This document shows positions 36,288 through 43,996 of a stretch of DNA of 64,000 bases, piece after piece. The translations under genes and the position numbers were made by a program. Below the pieces are notes generated by a model, which saw only the letters and a list, made by a program, of their open reading frames with translations, searched no databases and was not told the origin of the DNA. Origin of the DNA: Pseudalkalibacillus sp051842935 (lineage in GTDB: Bacteria > Bacillota > Bacilli > Bacillales > Fictibacillaceae); assembly GCF_051842935.1 (NCBI RefSeq), contig NZ_JBPXRR010000001.1, positions 2,356,001-2,420,000 on the forward strand. Direction: 5' to 3'. Numbering within the stretch: the stretch's first letter is position 1; each line of letters starts with the position of its first letter.

Positions 36288-37982
36288 TCATGTCTGGTTT
36301 ATACGCTTACCGAGCATAGGCTGTGATGACGGATTCATGAATACATCAAAAAATTGAAGAGGTAGCGCATCCACATCCACCGCATCTTCATCCCAAACCT
36401 GCTTGCAGAACTGACGGGCAATAAGAAGTTTTCGTTCGCCTCCATTCATTGCTTCCGTAAATGCGGATCCACTCAAATATAGATCCGTCATTAGATTTGC
36501 AATTTTTTTTGCGTGATAGGTTTGGGTCTTCGGATCGAACTTTTGTACTTGTTGGATGAAATCATCCATGCGCTTTAAACCGGTTTTGATAGGTGAAAGA
36601 TAAGGATGCAGATCATCAGGAATGTCATTCAGAAGCTTCTCTATATAGGTTGTGAAGATTTTAGCTCCATTGTATTTGTTAATTAACCTCAAAACTTCCA
36701 AGCCAAGGATATTGGCTGTACCCTCCCATACTGTCAGCACTTGTGCATCTCGTAAAAGGCGAGGTGTTACGAAATCCTCAATATATCCATTCCCTCCATG
36801 CATTTCAATCGCTTCGTGTGAAAAGGTGACTGCTTCCTCAGCCGTTCTCATTTTAACCAGTGCGATTAATAGTCGATGAAGTACTTTTTCATCATCTGCT
36901 ACATGACCGCTATCCTTTTTCATGACTCGATCGAAAAGTGATATCAAACGGAACAATGCTCCAAGCTGAACTTCTTGTCTACTTGTCAGATTCACCAATG
37001 TCTCTTGGATCATCGGATAGTTTGATAATTTATTCCCAAAAGCTTCTCTTTGATCTGCATATCGTTTTGCTTCCAGGATCCCTCTTCTCATGATTCCGAC
37101 TGAAGCCACAGCATTACACACTCTAGAGAGATTCAATGCTTCCATCATATAATAGAAGCCTTTTGTCGAGTCACCAATCAAATAAGCCATAGCCCCTTCA
37201 AATTCCACCTCAGCAGAAGGAACAGCCCGAACACCTAATTTATCTTTCAATCGCCGTATTTTAATATTGTTCAACGACCCATCTTTGTTCCTCCAAGGGA
37301 CTAGGAATAGACTCAACCCTTTCGTTCCCTCAGGTGCTCCTTCCATTCGGGCTAAAACCGTTGCCACTCCACAAGCTCCCGCATTACTGGCAAAGTACTT
37401 TTCACCAGTAAGACGATAATGGTCACCGTCTTTGATAGCTACTGTCTCATTCGCGCCAACATCCGATCCACCTTGACGTTCTGTAAGGAACGTAGCTCCT
37501 TCAAAAAGCTCTGTTTCTCCAGTAGAAATCACATGTGGAAGGAATTCTTCTTTCACTTTCTCATCTGCATAATGGTCCAACAAATATGCAGTTGCCATTG
37601 TCAATGTCACAGGACAATAGAAACCCGCTTCTGTCTGGGAAAGAAGATAACCTTGGGCATAAGAATAGATGTAATTTCCTTTCTGGTTCAGTTCAGGTAT
37701 TTCTTTATGAACATAACCGACAATGCCAGTGTTGTACGTTTCCTCTACTGTCTTTTTATAACCCTCATTCATCCAGACATGTGATATGTCATTTCCAAAT
37801 CGGTCATACTTGATTAATCTAGGTTGCCCTTCCCGGTCCGTATGAGCGGCTCTTTCGTCAATTTCTGTCCCACATCTTTCTCCAAACTGATCCAGTTCAG
37901 TAAATGCCCAATTTTTCATCGGTCCCTCTAAGTATTGGTTTAAGACAAATTGAAGATTCCGATCTTCATTAAAGAAATTCAC
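36288..37982 (-). CDS. AidB-like acyl-CoA dehydrogenase
   Basis: 564 residues, longer than ordinary acyl-CoA dehydrogenases by a C-terminal extension of about 130 residues, as in AidB and related enzymes. FAD-binding segments: FLTERQGGSDVGANETVA, YFASNAGACGVATVLARM, LNLSRVCNAVASVGI and EMHGGNGYIEDFVTPRLLRD, VWEGTANILGLEVLR with the catalytic-type Glu (WEGT). AidB acts in the alkylation response of E. coli; bacillary homologues are usually annotated as acyl-CoA dehydrogenases. GTG start after AAGGGG. Not in the beta-oxidation operon. Confidence 0.85.
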   Translation of the reverse strand: MNFFNEDRNLQFVLNQYLEGPMKNWAFTELDQFGERCGTEIDERAAHTDREGQPRLIKYDRFGNDISHVWMNEGYKKTVEETYNTGIVGYVHKEIPELNQKGNYIYSYAQGYLLSQTEAGFYCPVTLTMATAYLLDHYADEKVKEEFLPHVISTGETELFEGATFLTERQGGSDVGANETVAIKDGDHYRLTGEKYFASNAGACGVATVLARMEGAPEGTKGLSLFLVPWRNKDGSLNNIKIRRLKDKLGVRAVPSAEVEFEGAMAYLIGDSTKGFYYMMEALNLSRVCNAVASVGIMRRGILEAKRYADQREAFGNKLSNYPMIQETLVNLTSRQEVQLGALFRLISLFDRVMKKDSGHVADDEKVLHRLLIALVKMRTAEEAVTFSHEAIEMHGGNGYIEDFVTPRLLRDAQVLTVWEGTANILGLEVLRLINKYNGAKIFTTYIEKLLNDIPDDLHPYLSPIKTGLKRMDDFIQQVQKFDPKTQTYHAKKIANLMTDLYLSGSAFTEAMNGGERKLLIARQFCKQVWDEDAVDVDALPLQFFDVFMNPSSQPMLGKRINQT

Positions 37983-38011
37983 AAGAACACCCCTTCCGAT
38001 TTAATTAACGA

Positions 38012-38398
38012 TCATTTCGTAATCTCACTCATAAGAGCGAGTACATTGCCATCTAGATCCTTGAAAAATGCCATCCAAAGTTCATATTGGCCCATGTCTG
38101 CAACCATGTGAGGTCTACTCGTAAAAGCAACCCCTTCTTCCCTAAATTGTTCATATGTACCTTGGAGATTTTCTGTCTTGAAATAGATGACAGAACCAGG
38201 GTGGTTGAATGATTCATCTTCAGGAACAGAGAGCATCAATCTAATCCCGTTACAATTAAAAAATGCCATATTCTCCATAGAAAATAATAATGGTAGCCCG
38301 AGTGTGTCACGATAAAAACAAACCGCTTCCTCGACATTCTTCACGTTGAGATTGATCTGACCGATTTCATTCAAAGATAGTTTCTGCATCTTTTCCAC
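38012..38398 (-). CDS. VOC (glyoxalase/dioxygenase fold) protein
   Basis: 128 residues, two beta-alpha-beta-beta-beta modules: GQINLNVKNVEEAVCFYRDTLGLPLLF and AFFKDLDGNVLALMSE are typical of the vicinal oxygen chelate fold, with potential metal ligands in each half. Substrate unknown. The start is GTG with AAGGAGG 8 bp upstream. It is followed after 29 bp by the AidB-like gene and may be co-transcribed with it. Confidence 0.85.
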   Translation of the reverse strand: MEKMQKLSLNEIGQINLNVKNVEEAVCFYRDTLGLPLLFSMENMAFFNCNGIRLMLSVPEDESFNHPGSVIYFKTENLQGTYEQFREEGVAFTSRPHMVADMGQYELWMAFFKDLDGNVLALMSEITK

Positions 38399-38481
38399 AA
38401 CTTCAGCCTCCTTAAAAATCTATTAACTCTATTATAAAGGACAGTCTTTTGTTATCTAGTAATTTTTTACATTTCATTCAA

Positions 38482-38549
38482 AAAAAAGAGCTGCGTATCA
38501 AGGTGTACGCAGCAAAAGGTGTGTTTGAACAGATCGATTAGAAGATCAT
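38482..38549 (-). ncRNA. candidate LexA-controlled small RNA
   Basis: A consensus-like promoter (see 38556-38584) predicts a transcript starting near 38549, and a strong terminator, GCTGCGTA / TACGCAGC with eight T, ends it near 38482, giving about 68 nt. The only start codon gives a three-codon frame (M-I-F), so a coding role is unlikely. The single-stranded stretch before the terminator contains CACACCTTTT, complementary to AAAAGGTG-like ribosome binding sites, suggesting antisense action on mRNAs. The downstream VOC gene has its own start region after the terminator, so attenuation of that gene is the alternative. Confidence 0.6.
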
Positions 38550-38555
38550 GTTTTC

Positions 38556-38584
38556 ATTATACAGAACATATGTTCGTTTGTAAA
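38556..38584 (-). promoter_or_regulatory. sigma-A promoter with embedded LexA (SOS) box
   Basis: On the minus strand: -35 TTTACA (38579-38584), a 17-bp spacer and -10 TATAAT (38556-38561). The spacer contains CGAACATATGTTCT (38563-38576), matching 13 of 14 positions of the Bacillus LexA/DinR box CGAACRNRYGTTYG. Confidence 0.75.
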
Positions 38585-38592
38585 GTCCTATC

Positions 38593-38627
38593 CAAAAAAA
38601 GACACTCACCAATAGGATGAGTGTCTC
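38593..38627 (-). terminator. terminator of the metalloprotease gene
   Basis: GACACTCA / TGAGTGTC arms with a TTTTTTTGG tail on the minus strand. It isolates the small-RNA promoter from upstream transcription. Confidence 0.85.
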
Positions 38628-38638
38628 TAGTAGACCGA

Positions 38639-39433
38639 TTAGCTACCGTACCAGTATTCGTTTTGTTCAATTTGATTGTCGTGCTCTTGATGCCAGTAGT
38701 CCACGCTATAGGAATAATCATAGTTCATGATACAACGGATCCCACTTCCTTGTGGATCATGGCCAAGTCCAAAGTTATGAGAGAACTCATGTTGAGCTGC
38801 ATGCCATGTATTCGTAGTACCTTGATCCAGATTTACACTGAATGCACTTCCGCTTGGAGCAGAAGAGTAAACGTAGGCGATTCCTCCTGCATCGAAATTT
38901 GCATCACGAGTGAATCCTACAACAAAGTCATAACTGTACCCGCTCCAATCGTTGCTAAGGTCAGATAGGATTTGAGATGCATTGCTGCCTTGTGAATACC
39001 AATTCCCTACTGCTTGCACTTGGAAATCGATGTCATGGTCACGATAGAAAGCATTGTCTGCGCTCTCGACAGCGTTCTGGATCCGTGTTTGCCAATCGCT
39101 GTATTGAGCTCTATATTCCTCATCTGCAACCGCCAAAACCGTTACGACTCTGGTTGCAGCTGCTGCTTGCATCATCGATTTGTTGTTCAAGGTATTGCTT
39201 TTGAATGTTCGTTTCCCGATTTCTTTCCCTTGAGCATTCAGAATCTTTGCGTTGGAAGTTGATTCGACTTTTGCAGGCTTCATGCTTCTCTCATTCGTAT
39301 TGTCTTTTGCTTTTGGTAGAACTTCGACTTTCGGTGCTTCAGTTGTTGGTGCTCCCTTTGCGTCGGCCATTCCTGGGACAAGTGCTACGGACAATGCTAA
39401 CGACATGGACAAAATTCCTTTGGACAACTTCAA
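38639..39433 (-). CDS. secreted zinc metalloprotease (metzincin)
   Basis: 264 residues: signal peptide (1-25, MADA/K), a low-complexity propeptide-like region to about 90, and a compact catalytic domain with HEFSHNFGLGHD, a full HExxHxxGxxHD metzincin zinc motif, followed by IMNYDY, the Met-turn. Resembles reprolysin-like or snapalysin-like small proteases; the exact family is uncertain. The start is TTG with GGGGAGG 7 bp upstream. Monocistronic. A 556-bp AT-rich gap separates it from the divergent transporter gene. Confidence 0.85.
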   Translation of the reverse strand: MKLSKGILSMSLALSVALVPGMADAKGAPTTEAPKVEVLPKAKDNTNERSMKPAKVESTSNAKILNAQGKEIGKRTFKSNTLNNKSMMQAAAATRVVTVLAVADEEYRAQYSDWQTRIQNAVESADNAFYRDHDIDFQVQAVGNWYSQGSNASQILSDLSNDWSGYSYDFVVGFTRDANFDAGGIAYVYSSAPSGSAFSVNLDQGTTNTWHAAQHEFSHNFGLGHDPQGSGIRCIMNYDYSYSVDYWHQEHDNQIEQNEYWYGS

Positions 39434-39847
39434 AAAAATACCTCCCCAAATTTTTAAACAATTGCGCGCGCTATACTAATAGGAATTGTCTATTTGTAGG
39501 GAGATTTCCTTCTTTATGAAGTTGGGAAAGCTGCCTTAAATGAACAGCTAGATTAGCGGGATTTCAACAACATTTTTCCCAATATTCCTTTCGATTCAGT
39601 TAAGTAAAGAAACTATCTTGCACCTTTTTACTATTAAAAGTCGAATCTTGTAGTAAGAAGATTTCTGTTATGGTTCAATTCATCTCCATTCAGATTTTTA
39701 TCACATTGTTGGATGGACAAAATAAGCGGTTCGAGCCCTTGACAGTAACTCAAATAATAATATGACTTTTATCCCTTACCTAATTACATTCTAACTTACT
39801 ATTAAATTACCATTTATATCTAATAATAATTATTTTATTGGTTTGAT

Positions 39848-39865
39848 ATGGTATATAATTACCAT
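39848..39865. promoter_or_regulatory. 18-bp palindrome around a TATAAT, upstream of the BCCT gene
   Basis: ATGGTA-TATAAT-TACCAT, a perfect inverted repeat with a -10-like hexamer as its centre. A half-site copy ATTACCAT lies about 35 bp upstream. A possible operator for osmotic control; nothing else recognisable is seen in 39434-39925. Confidence 0.4.
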
Positions 39866-39925
39866 GACCACACACTTTGTAAGCGCTTTTATTTTTCAGA
39901 AGTTTTAAACAAATAGAATATAAAT

Positions 39926-39953
39926 TTTACATTCGACAGGATTCGTGTAAAAT
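39926..39953 (+). promoter_or_regulatory. candidate promoter of the BCCT transporter gene
   Basis: -35 TTTACA (39926-39931), 16-bp spacer, -10 TAAAAT (39948-39953), 37 bp upstream of the start codon. Confidence 0.55.
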
Positions 39954-39989
39954 AATAAATCGTGAAAAAGTTATAAAAGGAGTGATTAG

Positions 39990-41546
39990 GTGGATAAGAA
40001 AAACAAGATTATGGATTGGCCGACATTCATAGGCGCTTTCGTCTTATTACTAGCCGTGACGGTTCCTCTGATTGTATTTCCTGAGCAAGGGGAAGCTGTC
40101 GTTCTCGCAATGAATTCATTCATGACAGGTAATTTCGGGGTATTATACTTAGTTTTTGGATTAGCCGTACTTATTTTCCTACTCTACATCGCATTCAGTC
40201 GATTTGGAAAAATACAGATGGGAAAAGATATCAAGCCGGAGTTCTCCAACTTCTCATGGGCAGCAATGCTATTCTGCGCAGGAATTGGATCGAGTGTCCT
40301 ATATTGGGGAACGATTGAGTGGGCCTATTATTATTCAAGTCCACCACTAGGAGTAGAGCCGAATTCCACTGAAGCGATTCAATGGGCATCATCTTATGGA
40401 ATCTTTCATTGGGGTCCGGTCGCATGGGCGATTTATTGCCTGCCGGCACTGCCGATTTCCTATTTCTACTACGTTCGTAAAAAACCTGTACTCAAAATCA
40501 GTGAAGCTTGTCGTCCGTTGATTGGTCGACTTGCGGATGGTCCTTTAGGAAAAGTGATTGATGTCTTGTTCATCTTCGGTCTGCTAGGTGGAGCAGGTAC
40601 CACACTCGCACTAGGTACACCATTGATTGCTGCAGGACTGAACAACATGTTCGGATGGGAAGAAACCCTATCCATGAAGACATATATTCTTGTTGTCTGT
40701 ACCATCATTTTTGCATTTAGTGCTTACTCAGGTCTGAAGAAAGGTATCAAGGTCTTAAGTGACATCAATTTATGGTTGTCCTTCTTGTTGCTAGGTTTCG
40801 TATTGGTTGTTGGTCCCACTGTATTCTTGACAGAAACGACCGTCAACAGCATCGGCTTGATTGCGGATAATTTCTTCCACATGGCAACATGGACAGAACC
40901 ATTCAACAACTATGGTCCTTTTGAAAAAACCAGCTTCCCTGAATACTGGACGGTATTCTACTGGGCTTGGTGGTTGGTTTATGCACCATTCATCGGTTTG
41001 TTCATCGCTAAGATATCAAGAGGTCGTACTGTAAAACAAATCGTTCTTGGAACGATCCTTTACGGTACACTTGGTTGTGTATTGTACTTCGGACTACTAG
41101 GAAACTATGGACTATATCTAGAACTTAGCGGAAAGTTCTCGGTCGTAGAAGTATTGAATAACCAAGGTGCACCTGCTGCCATCATGGGTACACTTGAACA
41201 GTTGCCACTGGATTGGCTCGTAATACCTGTTTTCATCTTGCTGGCCATCATCTTCCTATCAACAACGTTCGACTCTGGCTCTTACATTCTAGCAGCCGTC
41301 GTCCAAAACTATGTGGAAGATGAACCCGTAAAATGGAACCGTCTTTTCTGGGCATTTGCATTATCTTTACTACCATTGATACTGATGTATATCGGTGGAC
41401 TATCAAGCTTGCAAACGGCAAGTATCGTCGGTGGTTTCCCACTTCTATTCATCATGACGATGCTCGCAGCTTCCTTCGTCAAGGCTGCAGATCACGATCT
41501 GCTTATGGCTGAAAAGAAAAAGAAAGAAGCGAAAAAAGCAAGCTGA
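39990..41546 (+). CDS. BCCT-family betaine/carnitine/choline transporter
   Basis: 518 residues, 12 membrane helices, with the BCCT signature tryptophans in FCAGIGSSVLYWGTIEWAYYY and YWTVFYWAWWLVYAPFIGLFIAKISRGRTVK. The family uses Na+ or H+ to import glycine betaine and related osmolytes; OpuD and BetP are the known Gram-positive examples. The basic C-terminal tail (EKKKKEAKKAS) is short, unlike the osmosensing tail of BetP. GTG start after AAAAGGAGTGATTA. Confidence 0.92.
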   Translation: MDKKNKIMDWPTFIGAFVLLLAVTVPLIVFPEQGEAVVLAMNSFMTGNFGVLYLVFGLAVLIFLLYIAFSRFGKIQMGKDIKPEFSNFSWAAMLFCAGIGSSVLYWGTIEWAYYYSSPPLGVEPNSTEAIQWASSYGIFHWGPVAWAIYCLPALPISYFYYVRKKPVLKISEACRPLIGRLADGPLGKVIDVLFIFGLLGGAGTTLALGTPLIAAGLNNMFGWEETLSMKTYILVVCTIIFAFSAYSGLKKGIKVLSDINLWLSFLLLGFVLVVGPTVFLTETTVNSIGLIADNFFHMATWTEPFNNYGPFEKTSFPEYWTVFYWAWWLVYAPFIGLFIAKISRGRTVKQIVLGTILYGTLGCVLYFGLLGNYGLYLELSGKFSVVEVLNNQGAPAAIMGTLEQLPLDWLVIPVFILLAIIFLSTTFDSGSYILAAVVQNYVEDEPVKWNRLFWAFALSLLPLILMYIGGLSSLQTASIVGGFPLLFIMTMLAASFVKAADHDLLMAEKKKKEAKKAS

Positions 41547-41588
41547 TCCTCTTTAACCATTTCCGGAAATTAAATGCGTAAAACATAG

Positions 41589-41624
41589 AAACTCTGCCGA
41601 TTTTCAGTCGGCAGAGTTTTTTAT
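41589..41624 (+). terminator. terminator of the BCCT gene
   Basis: AACTCTGCCGA / TCGGCAGAGTT with 7-nt loop and a TTTTTTATT tail. Confidence 0.9.
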
Positions 41625-41664
41625 TCATATGAAATGCTATACTTTTAGCAGAAGGAGTGGTTTT

Positions 41665-42243
41665 GTGTCAATTGTACATATAAAAGGAAACAGGGTTGTT
41701 TTGAGGGATTTGACGGTCGATGACCTAGATGATTTATTCTATTGGAATTATGAAGCGACCGATCGTGAACATCTCAAGTGGAACGGACCGTACTATAAAA
41801 GACCTTCTCTTGGGAGACAGGAATTCAAAGAAAAGTTCAAGGCAGATTTTACGAATATCGAATTGAATCAGCCAAGGAAGATACTCGTCATTGAAGTAGA
41901 TGGGAGACTCATTGGAACCGTCAATTGGTACTGGGAGGATGAAGTGACAAATTGGCTCAGTAACGGCATTGTGATCTTTGATTCTCGCTATTGGGCTGGA
42001 GGATATGGTACAGAAGCTTTCCAACTATGGACGGATTACATCTTCGAAAGCATGAATGTCGTAAGGGTTGGTATATCAACCTGGTCCGGCAATGTGAGAA
42101 TGATGAAACTAGCTGAAAAAATCGGCATGATTGAAGAAGGACGCATCCGGAAAGCACGAATCGTAGATGGAGAATATTATGATTCTATCAAGATGGGCAT
42201 TCTACGGGAAGAATGGGAGCATATGAAGCGAAAGACACCCTAA
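41665..42243 (+). CDS. GNAT N-acetyltransferase
   Basis: 192 residues from GTG 41665, chosen because GAAGGAG lies 7 bp upstream (the in-frame ATG at 41629 overlaps the preceding terminator region). RimJ/RimL-like GNAT pattern: NRVVLRDLTVDDLDDLFYW, DSRYWAGGYGTEAFQLWTDYIF for acetyl-CoA, and TWSGNVRMMKLAEKIGM. Acceptor unknown. The stop codon lies inside its terminator. Confidence 0.85.
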   Translation: MSIVHIKGNRVVLRDLTVDDLDDLFYWNYEATDREHLKWNGPYYKRPSLGRQEFKEKFKADFTNIELNQPRKILVIEVDGRLIGTVNWYWEDEVTNWLSNGIVIFDSRYWAGGYGTEAFQLWTDYIFESMNVVRVGISTWSGNVRMMKLAEKIGMIEEGRIRKARIVDGEYYDSIKMGILREEWEHMKRKTP

Positions 42244-42256
42244 GGGGGTGTCTTTT
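42232..42256 (+). terminator. terminator overlapping the GNAT gene end
   Basis: AAGACACCC / GGGTGTCTT hairpin containing the stop codon in its loop, followed by TTAACGTTTTTT. Confidence 0.6.
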
Positions 42257-42476
42257 AACGTTTTTTAGCGTTCAGAACGGTGATGAAGAACAACACCATG
42301 ACAAAGAGAATCCCCACAAGAGGTATGCCGATATGTATAGCAAAATATTTTTGAATCTCCAAGCCTTGTGCATATCTTTCAGAGAACAAGTGATAATTAA
42401 AGAGATTTATCGTTCCTAGCTTCCAAACGATGTATACAACTAGAATCCAGCTTATGATCAAGGCAAATCTTTTCAA
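42255..42476 (-). CDS. small two-helix membrane protein
   Basis: About 73 residues from TTG 42476, supported by GGAGG 8 bp upstream; an ATG 5 codons earlier has no ribosome site. Two hydrophobic segments (FALIISWILVVYIVW and HIGIPLVGILFVMVLFFITV) flank a short polar loop; the C-terminus is basic (NAKKR). No family recognised. Confidence 0.55.
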   Translation of the reverse strand: MKRFALIISWILVVYIVWKLGTINLFNYHLFSERYAQGLEIQKYFAIHIGIPLVGILFVMVLFFITVLNAKKR

Positions 42477-42536
42477 GGTATAAACCTCCATTCAGTAGAA
42501 TCTACGAAGATCCGAACTTTTGGTTCCGAGTTTTAC

Positions 42537-42561
42537 GTTTAGAATTTTTTTTAATCGGTAA
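42537..42561 (+). promoter_or_regulatory. possible sigma-B-like promoter of the VLRF1 gene
   Basis: GTTTAG, 13-bp spacer, CGGTAA, 43 bp before the start codon; partial match to the sigma-B consensus. Confidence 0.3.
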
Positions 42562-42604
42562 TGGATTAGTAGATTCATTTTTCAATATAAGGAGGCAAAC
42601 GTAT

Positions 42605-43402
42605 ATGAGATTCTCCGAAAAGCTGCAAAATCTAGAAAAACAGAAAGCTGAGGGCTCTCAGAAAATTTTATCAGTATACTTAAATACAGACCGTAGCCGC
42701 CCTGATCAACAAGGCGGCGAATGGAAAATCAAGCTGAAAAACGGTTTGAACAAATTCGAGGAATACATCGAAGAGATGGGTGACCACGACGAATTGAAGG
42801 GTTACCGTGAGTTGAAAGACAAGGTGTATAACAAAATCATTGGAAGAGAACGTGAATTGAAGCGAAGTGTCGTACTATTCGCAACTCCTGATGAAAGCAT
42901 TTGGATCATGGAAGATTTGCAAGTACCGATTGAAACGTCCTTCCATTGGGAAGACAAGCCTGAACTTGATCAATTGAAGGAATTGCAATCCAACTATCCT
43001 TACAGTGGAATCATCGTCATCCATAAAGAAGACGCCACGGTTCTTGAAACTGAGATGGGTGTGCTAGTGGATGAATACCATTATTCATTCGATCCGGATA
43101 TTGATGACTGGCGTGAACATCAAGGTCCAATGGCTGCTTCTATTTCTGCAGCTGAAACAAACAAAAAGGATGAATTCCAGGAGCGTTTTGAAGAAAACCA
43201 AAAACGTTGGTTGAAAGAGTTGAGTTCTAAGATTACCAAAAAGGCGAAGAAGAACAAATGGAAAGAAACTTATCTCATGGGAGAAAAAGGTTATCTGAAT
43301 GAATTTGAACGTCATCTCCCTATCAAGGAAACGAAGAAAACAGGTAAAAATCCTAGCCGGATGGAACCATCCAAGATCATTGACCAAGTGATTGCTGGAT
43401 AA
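42605..43402 (+). CDS. VLRF1-family aeRF1-type release-factor-like protein
   Basis: 265 residues. It has the eRF1-like fold pattern of the bacterial VLRF1 group: SVYLNTDRSRPDQQGGEWKIKLKNGL at the start, VVLFATPDESIWIMEDL, then YSGIIVIHKEDATVLETEMG, and a lysine-rich C-terminal part (FEENQKRWLKELSSKITKKAKK) suited to RNA or ribosome contact. Proposed to act on stalled ribosomes by analogy with Vms1/eRF1; experimental evidence in bacteria is limited. ATG follows AAGGAGGCAAACGTAT. Confidence 0.8.
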   Translation: MRFSEKLQNLEKQKAEGSQKILSVYLNTDRSRPDQQGGEWKIKLKNGLNKFEEYIEEMGDHDELKGYRELKDKVYNKIIGRERELKRSVVLFATPDESIWIMEDLQVPIETSFHWEDKPELDQLKELQSNYPYSGIIVIHKEDATVLETEMGVLVDEYHYSFDPDIDDWREHQGPMAASISAAETNKKDEFQERFEENQKRWLKELSSKITKKAKKNKWKETYLMGEKGYLNEFERHLPIKETKKTGKNPSRMEPSKIIDQVIAG

Positions 43403-43437
43403 AGCTTCATATTAATAACCTCCCCCCTAAATATATG

Positions 43438-43469
43438 GAAGAGACCGGAATAACCTCCGGTCTCTTTTT
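43438..43469. terminator. bidirectional terminator between VLRF1 and YkuD genes
   Basis: AGAGACCGGA / TCCGGTCTCT with a T-run on the plus strand; the genes converge here. Confidence 0.85.
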
Positions 43470-43472
43470 GTG

Positions 43473-43808
43473 TCAATTATGGATCCAGACATTCGTGCCG
43501 ATTGGAACCAGGTTTGCCAGTTCATTCACATCCTTGTTATACATCCGTATGCACCCTTTTGATACATTCTTGCCGATTGAAGACGGATCGTTTGTTCCGT
43601 GTATGCCATAGTGCGGTCTCGACAACCCCATCCACATGGTGCCATAAGGTCCGCCTGGATCAGGTTGTTTATTGATGATTGTATATTCTCCAGTTGGAGT
43701 TGGGGTCAGCATTTTTCCTACTGCTATCGGATATGTCTTCAGGAGCCTCGTATGATCGAATAATTTGAGCTGATGTTTTTTCAGCGACACATCAATCCAA
43801 AGCGGCAT
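43473..43808 (-). CDS. minimal L,D-transpeptidase (YkuD domain)
   Basis: 111 residues, essentially only the YkuD catalytic domain: HGTNDPSSIGKNVSKGCIRM holds the conserved His and the catalytic Cys of SKGCIRM. There is no signal peptide and no LysM domain, unlike Bacillus YkuD, so export is unexplained and the protein may act inside, in spores, or be exported by an unusual route. ATG with GGGAGGCGATCCCCT upstream. Confidence 0.85.
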   Translation of the reverse strand: MPLWIDVSLKKHQLKLFDHTRLLKTYPIAVGKMLTPTPTGEYTIINKQPDPGGPYGTMWMGLSRPHYGIHGTNDPSSIGKNVSKGCIRMYNKDVNELANLVPIGTNVWIHN

Positions 43809-43883
43809 AGGGGATCGCCTCCCTCATTTTAGTTCACTATATGCTTGGAGGGATGCTTTTATTTTCAAGTTGGATTGTGCCGA

Positions 43884-43946
43884 ACTTAGGGAACTTTCTG
43901 GTCGACTTGGGGAAGTTTCGTTCTGACTTGTGGAACTTTCCACCAA
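43884..43946. repeat. three tandem copies of a 21-bp repeat
   Basis: Copies at 43884, 43905 and 43926 follow ACTTNNGGAACTTTCNNNNNG; a fainter fourth precedes them. Intergenic, between the YkuD and kynA genes; comparable in design to the 20-bp array at 20561 but different in sequence. Confidence 0.8.
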
Positions 43947-43953
43947 TTACAAT

Positions 43954-43981
43954 AGAAAAAGCAAGTGCATCAGCACGTGCT
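43954..43981 (-). terminator. kyn operon terminator
   Basis: On the minus strand AGCACGTGC / GCACTTGCT with one mismatch, followed by TTTTTC, 16 bp after the kynA stop. Confidence 0.7.
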
Positions 43982-43996
43982 CTTTATTTTTCAATA

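Noticed and set aside
38512..38550. Short peptide encoded by the SOS transcript
   Set aside because: The only start codon opens a three-codon frame ending at once; no other start with a ribosome site exists before the terminator.
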